Of a stretch of DNA of 5,987 nt, positions 1 through 5,210 are shown one piece after another. The notes under the pieces are model-generated. The model was not told where the DNA came from. It did not search any database and was given only the letters and a program-made list of their open reading frames with translations. Every line of letters begins with the position of its first letter. Position 1 is the first letter of the stretch. The position numbers were made by a program, and so were the translations under genes. Source of the stretch: an uncultured Campylobacter sp. (GTDB taxonomy: Bacteria > Campylobacterota > Campylobacteria > Campylobacterales > Campylobacteraceae). Location of the stretch: assembly GCA_937965895.1 (NCBI GenBank), contig CALCKS010000038.1, positions 1 through 5,987 of the forward strand, given 5' to 3'.

Positions 1-100
1 CGGCGTTTAAATTTAGTAAATTTCGTAGGATTTCTTTATCGGAGGAGGCGACTTCCTTTTCGCTCACTCCGTCAAGTAGTTTGGTTAAAAATTCTTTCAC
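1..100 (-). CDS. Probable ribonuclease R, N-terminal fragment (runs off left edge)
   Basis: Reading leftward from a GTG at 100-98, 33 codons are open to the window edge; the protein begins MKEFLTKLLDGVSEKEV and goes on with a charged, leucine-rich helical stretch ending RNLLNLNA. The GTG overlaps the TGA of the HDOD gene (GTGA), so it is translationally coupled to that gene. No catalytic domain is visible because only the extreme N-terminus is present. The assignment to RNase R (processive 3'-5' exoribonuclease, RNA decay and quality control) rests on my recollection that in C. jejuni an RNase R gene lies on the opposite strand just before ilvC, and on an N-terminus of similar style; this is inference. 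Another cytoplasmic protein is possible. Confidence 0.5.
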   Translation of the reverse strand, partial: MKEFLTKLLDGVSEKEVASSDKEILRNLLNLNA

Positions 101-915
101 AAATTAGCTTTAACTTTTGCGACGGCTTCTAGGAATTTATCTTGCGCAAAGCCGTATTCGTCGAGGCACATTAACGTATTTTGCAGATTGTCGTCGTTTA
201 GTTGGTTAAAGATATTGACAGCATTTTTTACGACTTTAAGCGCTTTTGAGTAGCTTTTTATGTGTTCAGGCGCATCGTCCGGGTTGTTTGAATATAAAAT
301 CGCGTCGACAAGCTCGGGCTCAAGGTTCCATTGCTCGAAAATTTTAGCGGTCACGGTTTCGTTTGAGATACCAACCATCTCGTTTTCTAGCTCCGATAGA
401 TCAAATGGGCTTGATATGCTTTTTAATTTTGCCTTAAATTCATCAGCTTTTCCTGTTTCGTTTAGCTCGTTGGATATAACGATTTTGCCGACTTCTAGCA
501 TGAACGAAGCAGGGCTTAAAACTGTAAGCTCGCTAGCGTTGATTTTTGAATACCAGTTATACATTAGAGCATTTTGCATTATAGAAATATTTAAAAAATC
601 TTGACTAGTGATACCGTAAGGATCTAAATTTATCTTAAAGCTTTTTTTGACTGCGCTTGATAGAGCAAAACCGCGTATAGTCGCCATGCCAAATAGCGTA
701 ACTGCTCTTGATATCGTAGTAATCTCTCTGCTAAATCCATAAAGGGGAGAGTTTGCCGAGCGCAGTATATTCGCCGTTAGCATCGGGTCTTTTTCGACGA
801 TTTGAGATAGTTCGTTGAGCGAGCTATTTTCGTCTGAGCAAACGGTTTGAATTTTTATTATCGTATCGTCAAGTGGTGGAAGAGCTTTTATATGTTTATA
901 AATTGATTCATTCAT
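97..915 (-). CDS. HDOD domain-containing protein
   Basis: A 272-residue soluble protein made almost entirely of one HDOD domain (catalytically dead relative of the HD phosphohydrolases, used for signalling and regulation). Family landmarks are the opening LPPLDDTI (12-19), the signature KDPMLTANILRSANSPLYG (42-60), the ISRAVTLFGMATIRGFAL block (68-85), the helix around SFMLEVGKIVIS (137-148) where metal-binding His-Asp would sit in a true HD enzyme but are absent, and the C-terminal EQWNLEPELVDAILYSN block (194-210). There is no signal peptide, membrane segment or extra output domain. Similar single-domain proteins in Campylobacter (for example Cj0248, reported to affect motility) suggest a regulatory role, but the target cannot be read here. 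The ATG at 915 lies about 28 nt from a likely transcription start and has only a weak purine-rich ribosome site. Its TGA overlaps the next gene's GTG. Base composition is visibly more AT-rich than the genes to its right. Confidence 0.88.
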   Translation of the reverse strand: MNESIYKHIKALPPLDDTIIKIQTVCSDENSSLNELSQIVEKDPMLTANILRSANSPLYGFSREITTISRAVTLFGMATIRGFALSSAVKKSFKINLDPYGITSQDFLNISIMQNALMYNWYSKINASELTVLSPASFMLEVGKIVISNELNETGKADEFKAKLKSISSPFDLSELENEMVGISNETVTAKIFEQWNLEPELVDAILYSNNPDDAPEHIKSYSKALKVVKNAVNIFNQLNDDNLQNTLMCLDEYGFAQDKFLEAVAKVKANL

Positions 916-916
916 T

Positions 917-960
917 TTCTACACTTTGCATCAAGATTTCATGAGTGACAATTCTACACT
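917..960. repeat. 9-bp direct repeat pair upstream of the HDOD gene
   Basis: TTCTACACT occurs at 917-925 and again at 952-960 (AGTGTAGAA on the minus strand), 35 nt apart start to start. One copy overlaps the HDOD gene's putative -10 box and the other directly precedes its ATG, so a regulator bound at both could affect transcription and occlude the start. The repeat is short enough to be chance. Confidence 0.4.
951..956 (-). promoter_or_regulatory. Putative -10 box of the HDOD gene
   Basis: Read on the minus strand this is TAGAAT, one mismatch from TATAAT, about 35 nt upstream of the HDOD start codon, with T-rich and A-rich tracts farther upstream as is usual for Campylobacter sigma-70 promoters. 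The predicted RNA start is near 943-945. It lies inside one copy of a 9-bp direct repeat. No experimental support is available. Confidence 0.4.
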
Positions 961-1018
961 AAAAGGCTTTTTAAAAAACTTAAATATACGCGTTAAGCTT
1001 ATTTTAGCGACTAAATAG

Positions 1019-1024
1019 TATAAT
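1019..1024 (+). promoter_or_regulatory. ilvC -10 box (TATAAT)
   Basis: A perfect TATAAT with an AT-rich upstream region and no clear -35 box, the typical architecture of vegetative promoters in Campylobacter. It predicts transcription from about 1030, leaving a leader of only about 20 nt before ilvC. That is too short for a leader-peptide attenuator or a T-box/riboswitch, so branched-chain amino acid control, if any, would have to act at the promoter. It probably drives the whole ilvC-deacetylase-dprA run. Confidence 0.75.
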
Positions 1025-1040
1025 CTCGCAAATTTTTTAA

Positions 1041-1046
1041 AAGGAG
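1041..1046 (+). promoter_or_regulatory. Strong ribosome binding site of ilvC
   Basis: AAGGAG followed by a 5-nt spacer (AGAAT) and the ATG at 1052. This near-consensus Shine-Dalgarno fixes the ilvC start and contrasts with the following gene, which has none. Confidence 0.8.
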
Positions 1047-1051
1047 AGAAT

Positions 1052-2074
1052 ATGGCAGTAAGCATTTACTATGACAAAGATTGCGATTTAAGCTTGATTA
1101 GAAGCAAAACCGTGGCAATGATAGGTTTTGGCTCGCAAGGACACGCGCATGCTGAAAATTTGCGCGATAGCGGCGTAAAGGTGATCGTGGGTCTGGCAAA
1201 GGGCGGTAAAAGTTGGGCAAAAGCCGAAGCAAAGGGCTTTGAGGTAAAAACAGTAGCCGAAGCGGCAAAGGCTGCAAACGTCATAATGATACTGACTCCG
1301 GACGAGCTTCAAGCTGAAATTTTTGAAAGAGATATAAAGCCAAATTTAAACGAAGGCGACGCGATAGCCTTTGGACACGGTTTTAACGTGCATTTCGGAC
1401 AGATCAAAGCTCCTGAAGGCATCGATGTCATCATGATCGCTCCAAAAGCACCTGGCCATACCGTAAGAAGCGAATTTGTACGAGGCGGCGGCATCCCTGA
1501 TCTAATCGCCGTAGAGCAAAACGCAAGCGGAAAGGCCAAAGAACTAGCTCTAAGCTATGCTAGCGCGATCGGCGGCGGTAGAACGGGCATCATTGAGACT
1601 ACCTTTAAAGACGAGACCGAGACCGATCTTTTTGGCGAGCAGGCTGTACTTTGCGGCGGACTTTGCGCACTGGTAAACGCGGGCTTTGAGACGTTGGTAG
1701 ATGCTGGATATGAGCCTGAGATGGCGTATTTTGAGTGCTTGCACGAGCTAAAACTAATCGTCGATCTAATGTATCAAGGCGGCATGGCCGATATGCGCTA
1801 CTCTATCTCAAACACCGCAGAATACGGCGACTACGTGAGCGGTCCGCGCGTCATCGGCGAAGATAGCAAAAAAGCGATGAAAGAAATCCTAAAAGAGATC
1901 CAAAACGGTAAATTTGCAAAAGACTTCATCCTCGAGCGCAAGGCCGGATACGTACGCATGAACGCAGAGCGCGGCATCGCCGAAAGAAGCCTGTTAAATC
2001 AAACTGGCAAAAAACTACGCTCCATGATGCCTTGGATAAGTGCGGGCAAACTCATCGATCAAAGCAAAAATTAA
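1052..2074 (+). CDS. ilvC: Ketol-acid reductoisomerase (NADP-dependent, class I)
   Basis: 340 residues, the normal class I length. It is the second step of branched-chain amino acid synthesis: Mg-dependent alkyl migration and NADPH reduction of acetolactate or acetohydroxybutyrate to the dihydroxyacid precursors of valine/leucine and isoleucine. The N-terminal Rossmann domain carries GFGSQGHAH (25-33), the catalytic His109 in GHGFN and Lys132 in APKAPGHTVR. The all-helical C-terminal domain carries the metal ligands Asp192 and Glu196 (TETDLFGEQ) and Glu228 and Glu232 (ECLHE), plus substrate-binding Ser253 in SNTAEYG; assignment of roles is by family alignment from memory. All key catalytic residues are present, so the enzyme should be active. 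The cofactor loop GLAKGGKSW (47-55) departs from the usual GLR-x-G-S pattern. The gene has a strong ribosome site, its own promoter, and the next gene begins immediately after its TAA. Confidence 0.98.
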   Translation: MAVSIYYDKDCDLSLIRSKTVAMIGFGSQGHAHAENLRDSGVKVIVGLAKGGKSWAKAEAKGFEVKTVAEAAKAANVIMILTPDELQAEIFERDIKPNLNEGDAIAFGHGFNVHFGQIKAPEGIDVIMIAPKAPGHTVRSEFVRGGGIPDLIAVEQNASGKAKELALSYASAIGGGRTGIIETTFKDETETDLFGEQAVLCGGLCALVNAGFETLVDAGYEPEMAYFECLHELKLIVDLMYQGGMADMRYSISNTAEYGDYVSGPRVIGEDSKKAMKEILKEIQNGKFAKDFILERKAGYVRMNAERGIAERSLLNQTGKKLRSMMPWISAGKLIDQSKN

Positions 2075-3679
2075 TTGAACTCGAAACCTAGAAAAAAAGC
2101 CGCGAAAAGGCGCTCCAAAAAGGGGCGCTCGCGCGGCGGCCTAAAGCTACTACTTTCCGCTTTTCTCATCGCCTGTATCTTGCTTGTCGGGGCGTTTTAT
2201 CTGCTGGACGTCAGAGTAAAAGTTAAGAGCGACAACGCGCTAATCGCTAAAATCGAGCAGTATTTCGGCAATAAAAGCGAGCCCGAGCAAAAGCAAAATT
2301 TAAGCCACAAGCCAAGTCTTTCGGCCTCAAGCGACTCCGAAAAAGTCACCATAAAAGACGCGCAAGCCGCATCGGGCGTGCGCTCAAGAGCAAATTTGAC
2401 CGATATAAAGGCACTTTTTGACGAGGCGGAAGCTAAAGGTAAAGTAAAAATCGGCGGCGAAAAAGCTAGAGCTGAAGAAAAAAACTATCAAAATTTGCCA
2501 AACGAGCAGGGCGCGCCTGCGACTAAAGATAAAATCTTGCCTGAGAGCATAAATTTAGCATCCCGCGACACTTCCGAGCTTGGCGAAACGAGCGCTAAAA
2601 AAGGTGGCGTCGAGCTAAATTCGTCAAATTTAAACTTTAAAAACGAGCCCGCTAAATCCGCTCAAAATAGCGGCGATAACGTTAAATTTGATGGCTATCA
2701 AGCGCCTCAAAGAACGCATATTTTTGCAAATTCCGAAGCCGTGATCTTTGACGATACGCCTATGTCGCAGGCGCAAAATAACCCCCTCGAGCAAGCGCTA
2801 AAAAAAGAAAAAATCCATATTGAATTTAGCGACGCAAACGATCAGGCAGGGCAGGTCGAAGTAAAATTTGACGCAGAAAATGCGCCGCAAAACTCCGAGC
2901 AAAACGAGCAAGAAAAGATCAAAAAAGAAAAGCCTAAAAAGGACGAAAAGGCCAAATTTGCCGACTCGCAAAAGACGGATAAAAAAACCGCACCCGAGAC
3001 AAACGAGGTAAAGGCAGCCGTAAAAGCGGGCTACAAGCCGCGTCTAGTCATCATCATCGACGACGTAGCGTACAAACACCAAGCAGACGCGATAAAATCG
3101 GTAAATTTAAAGCTTACGCCGTCCTTTTTCCCAGCAACCTCAGCCCACCCCGAAACGCCTGTTTTGGCGCGGCGTTTTAGCTTTTATATGATCCACCTGC
3201 CTATGCAGGCTCTAGGCGGCTTTAAGGGTGCTGAGATCGGCACTCTCACCGTAAATGACGACTATGAAAAGATCGCAAAAAAACTGCAAAGCATCAAGCG
3301 AGACTTTCCGAATCTAAAATACATCAACAACCACACGGGCAGCCGCTTTACTAGCGATGCGGCCGCGATGGATAGAATGATGCGGGCGGTGCGGGACGAA
3401 AATCTCATCTTCGTCGATAGCAAGACGACCTCGCCGACCAAGGTTTACGGCGCGGCGAAAAAATACTCTATGCCATACATCGCGCGCGACGTATTTTTGG
3501 ATCACGACGGCTCAAAAGCGGCGGTGCGAAAGCAGATAAAATACGCCGTCGAGCTAGCTAAAAAGCGCTCATATGCCATAGCGATCGGCCATCCGCACAA
3601 AAACACGATCGAAGTCCTGCAAGAAAGCGCGAAACTCTTGCAAGAGGTCGAGGTTGTTTATCTAAAGGATCTTTTTTGA
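2075..3679 (+). CDS. Membrane-anchored divergent polysaccharide deacetylase (YibQ/DUF610 family)
   Basis: 534 residues. A Lys/Arg-rich cytoplasmic head (2-19) is followed by one membrane segment (about 22-44), giving a periplasmic body anchored in the inner membrane. Residues about 63-320 are a long low-complexity linker rich in Lys, Glu, Ala, Ser and Asn. The catalytic-type domain (322-534) matches the divergent polysaccharide deacetylase family: LVIIIDD (324-330), IHLPMQ (373-378), NNHTGSRFT (418-426), FVDSKTT (446-452), RDVFLDHD (471-478) and IGHPHKNT (504-511). Asp and His residues in these motifs resemble the metal site of NodB-fold deacetylases. The substrate is unknown; an envelope glycan is a reasonable guess. 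The only usable start ahead of the membrane segment is TTG at 2075, directly after the ilvC stop, in the same frame and without a Shine-Dalgarno, so translation probably depends on ribosomes finishing ilvC. The stop overlaps the dprA start. Confidence 0.88.
   Translation: MNSKPRKKAAKRRSKKGRSRGGLKLLLSAFLIACILLVGAFYLLDVRVKVKSDNALIAKIEQYFGNKSEPEQKQNLSHKPSLSASSDSEKVTIKDAQAASGVRSRANLTDIKALFDEAEAKGKVKIGGEKARAEEKNYQNLPNEQGAPATKDKILPESINLASRDTSELGETSAKKGGVELNSSNLNFKNEPAKSAQNSGDNVKFDGYQAPQRTHIFANSEAVIFDDTPMSQAQNNPLEQALKKEKIHIEFSDANDQAGQVEVKFDAENAPQNSEQNEQEKIKKEKPKKDEKAKFADSQKTDKKTAPETNEVKAAVKAGYKPRLVIIIDDVAYKHQADAIKSVNLKLTPSFFPATSAHPETPVLARRFSFYMIHLPMQALGGFKGAEIGTLTVNDDYEKIAKKLQSIKRDFPNLKYINNHTGSRFTSDAAAMDRMMRAVRDENLIFVDSKTTSPTKVYGAAKKYSMPYIARDVFLDHDGSKAAVRKQIKYAVELAKKRSYAIAIGHPHKNTIEVLQESAKLLQEVEVVYLKDLF
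3664..3669 (+). promoter_or_regulatory. Ribosome binding site deciding the TTG start of dprA
   Basis: AAAGGA inside the last codons of the deacetylase, 6 nt before the TTG at 3676. It supports this non-ATG start; no ATG lies near enough to retain the conserved N-terminus. Confidence 0.6.
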
Positions 3680-4443
3680 ACGTCTTAACCAAGCTTCCTA
3701 GCGGACTTTCGCGTCTTAAAAAGCCGCCGGCAAAGCTGTATTTCGAGGGAAATTTAGCCCTGCTTGAACGCCCGATGGTCTCGATCGTGGGTTCTAGAAA
3801 GGCAAGCGCTTACACCAGGCAGTGCATAGAGGCGCTAGCTAGGACGCTTGCAAACAGCGGCGTTTGCGTGGTTAGCGGAGCGGCCATCGGCGTGGATATC
3901 GCCGCGCATAAGGGCGCATATCCGCATACGGTCGCCGTTTTTGGCAATGGACTAAATAAAATCTACCCGCCAAGCAACGCTAAAATCATCAAAGAAATCT
4001 ATCAAAACGCGCTGGCTCTTAGCGAATACGCCCCAGACGAGCCGCCGCTTGCGTATAGATTTTTGGAGCGAAACCGCATCGTAGTCGCGCTCTCGCAGGC
4101 TCTAGTCGTGGCGCAGGCCGATACTAAAAGCGGCTCGATGCAAAGCGCGCGCATGGCAAAAGAGCTTGGCGTGCCGATATTTACGCTACCTCAGCGCCTA
4201 GGCGAGAGCGACGGAACAAACGAGCTAGTAGCTAGCGGCGCGGCAAATTTGATAAACGATTTTGACGAATTTGCGCTTCGTTTCGGTGGGAAACCCGCAC
4301 CTGCGAAAGAGGATGAGGTGATAAAATTTTGCAAAAACGGCGCGAGTCTCGATGCGGCCTTAGCAAAATTCGGCGATAAAATTTACGAATACGAACTAGA
4401 AGGTAAGCTGCGAATATCGGGGCTTACGGTATTTGTTGAGTAA
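3676..4443 (+). CDS. dprA: DNA-processing protein DprA (Smf)
   Basis: 255 residues. DprA binds incoming single-stranded DNA in the cytoplasm and loads RecA during natural transformation. The Rossmann-like core is complete: VSIVGSRKAS (35-44), VVSGAAIGVDIAAH (65-78, canonical SGGARGID), VAVFGNGLNKIYP (86-98), FLERNRIVVALS (129-140), TKSGSMQSA (150-158), and a closing block with GTNELVASGAANL (180-192). It lacks the N-terminal SAM domain of longer homologues and keeps only a short C-terminal winged-helix-like tail (about 212-255); such short forms are usual in Campylobacter and Helicobacter. Several motif positions differ from the canonical sequence (Ile71 where Arg is common, SGSMQSA for SGSLITA), within what I would expect for this lineage. 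It starts with TTG overlapping the deacetylase TGA (TTGA) and has its own ribosome site, so it is co-transcribed and coupled with the upstream gene. Its presence implies competence potential. Confidence 0.95.
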   Translation: MNVLTKLPSGLSRLKKPPAKLYFEGNLALLERPMVSIVGSRKASAYTRQCIEALARTLANSGVCVVSGAAIGVDIAAHKGAYPHTVAVFGNGLNKIYPPSNAKIIKEIYQNALALSEYAPDEPPLAYRFLERNRIVVALSQALVVAQADTKSGSMQSARMAKELGVPIFTLPQRLGESDGTNELVASGAANLINDFDEFALRFGGKPAPAKEDEVIKFCKNGASLDAALAKFGDKIYEYELEGKLRISGLTVFVE

Positions 4444-4470
4444 AATTTAGTTGCTTAATGGTAGCAAATG

Positions 4471-4480
4471 CGCCCGGGCG
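4471..4480. repeat. 10-bp GC palindrome downstream of dprA
   Basis: CGCCCGGGCG is a perfect palindrome. A 5-bp hairpin (TTGCT at 4451-4455, AGCAA at 4463-4467, 7-nt loop) lies just before it. Together they might slow transcription after dprA, but no T-tract follows, so I do not call a terminator. Confidence 0.35.
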
Positions 4481-4493
4481 ATGTTTGACTTTG

Positions 4494-4546
4494 TAAATTT
4501 GACGGAGCGTGGCCATCAAATTTGAGCTTGCCAGCCGTCAAATTTA
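4494..4546. repeat. Large inverted repeat between dprA and ruvX
   Basis: TAAATTTGACGG (4494-4505) and CCGTCAAATTTA (4535-4546) are perfect 12-bp complements. Inside them TGGC (4510-4513) pairs with GCCA (4530-4533), and the apical part contains the palindrome TCAAATTTGA (4516-4525). The transcript could form a long, bulged stem-loop ending about 22 nt before the ruvX ribosome site. There is no run of T after it on either strand, so it is not a classical terminator; it may be a processing or attenuation structure, or a palindromic repeat of the genome. Confidence 0.7.
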
Positions 4547-4578
4547 TCGCTAAATTTGAGAAAATCTAAAGGACGAAA

Positions 4579-4953
4579 ATGAGCATAATGGCCATCGACG
4601 TGGGGCTAAAACGTATCGGTGTGGCGCTGGCCGTCGGGCAAACCGTGATGCCACAAACGCCCGTGCTGCGCAAAAATCGCAATCAAGCCGCACGCGACGT
4701 TAGCGCAGTTTTGCGCGAATATGGGGCAAAAAAGCTAGTCGTGGGCGTGCCGCTTGGGGGATCTAGCGAGGACGAGATGCGGCGGCGGATCGCGCATTTT
4801 GTGTCGTTACTAGCATTTGACGGCGAGGTGGTATACCAGGACGAGGCGATGAGTAGCTTTGAGGCGAGCGAAATTTATGCCGAGAGCAGGCGCGATGGAC
4901 GGCTAGATAGTATCGCGGCGATGATTATTTTAAAGCGATATTTGGGGCTTTGA
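4579..4953 (+). CDS. ruvX: Putative Holliday junction resolvase / pre-16S rRNA nuclease RuvX (YqgF)
   Basis: 124 residues, an RNase H-fold protein of the YqgF family, known for 5'-end maturation of 16S rRNA and also proposed as a Holliday junction resolvase. Motifs in order: AIDVGLKRIGVA (5-16) with catalytic Asp7, VVGVPLGGS (54-62), the DEAMSSFEA block (88-96) with catalytic Glu89 where many homologues read DERLTT, and LDSIAAMIILKRYL (109-122) with Asp110. All three expected acidic residues are present. The ATG at 4579 is chosen because AAAGGA (4568-4573) sits 5 nt upstream; a second ATG three codons later would be too far into the first strand. It is the same strand as dprA but separated by 135 nt; I see no convincing promoter in that gap, so it may be read from upstream. 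A convergent gene follows after 257 nt. Confidence 0.93.
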   Translation: MSIMAIDVGLKRIGVALAVGQTVMPQTPVLRKNRNQAARDVSAVLREYGAKKLVVGVPLGGSSEDEMRRRIAHFVSLLAFDGEVVYQDEAMSSFEASEIYAESRRDGRLDSIAAMIILKRYLGL

Positions 4954-5050
4954 GCAAATTTGGCGCGCGGTAAAAACGGCGGCAAATTTGATTTTTGCGC
5001 CAGGGTTGCGTTGGAGCCGTCTCGGCCGATCGTTGCCTCGTATAGAGTGA

Positions 5051-5072
5051 GTAAAATTTGAGTCAAATTTAC
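5051..5072. repeat. Near-perfect AAATTT palindrome
   Basis: GTAAAATTTGA (5051-5061) and TCAAATTTAC (5063-5072) are inverted copies that differ by one extra A in the left arm. The centre is a single G, so this is a DNA palindrome more than an RNA hairpin. Confidence 0.55.
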
Positions 5073-5080
5073 GCCTTGAC

Positions 5081-5092
5081 GCTAAATTTAGC
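5081..5092. repeat. Perfect 12-bp palindrome
   Basis: GCTAAATTTAGC is fully self-complementary, another palindrome centred on AAATTT in the same gap. A close variant with one extra A lies at 5832-5844, ahead of the hydrolase gene. Confidence 0.6.
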
Positions 5093-5210
5093 CGAGATTT
5101 TTTGTAAAATTTAAAAGCGGCTTGGGTGGCGGATTTGCAAGTTAAATTTGATCGCATGAGCTGGGTGCGCTACGATTTGGAGTCAAATTTCATCCAAAAG
5201 TCAGCCGCTA

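Larger units (their letters stand above)
4954..5210. other. Intergenic region between convergent genes, rich in AAATTT palindromes; no convincing gene
   Basis: 257 nt between the ruvX stop and the hydrolase stop. AAATTT occurs eight times. An imperfect stem (GGCGC 4962-4966 with GCGCC 4997-5001; AAAAA 4972-4976 with TTTTT 4992-4996) could weakly terminate ruvX transcription. Further structures are listed separately. Short reading frames exist but none has a ribosome site, good length or a recognisable product. Confidence 0.6.

Noticed and set aside
260..604. 114-codon plus-strand frame inside the HDOD gene
   Set aside because: Antisense shadow of a well-supported HDOD protein; no ribosome site and no recognisable motif.
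1069..1744. Several minus-strand frames inside ilvC
   Set aside because: Antisense shadows of a gene conserved over its full length; Cys/Pro/Ala-rich composition typical of reverse-frame translation.
3314..3505. 63-codon minus-strand frame inside the deacetylase
   Set aside because: Lies opposite the conserved NNHTGSRFT-to-RDVFLD region; no independent coding evidence.
4449..4482. tRNA-like look of the stretch with TAATGGTAGCA and a GC palindrome
   Set aside because: No acceptor stem, anticodon stem or T-loop (GTTCGAATC-like) can be built around it.
4962..5001. Candidate rho-independent terminator after ruvX
   Set aside because: The stem is broken by a 5-nt bulge, the loop is 15 nt and no T-run follows, so it is mentioned only as a weak possibility.
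4875..5157. Two minus-strand frames of 63 and 75 codons across the ruvX end and the following gap
   Set aside because: They overlap conserved ruvX sequence, lack ribosome sites and give no family-like sequence.
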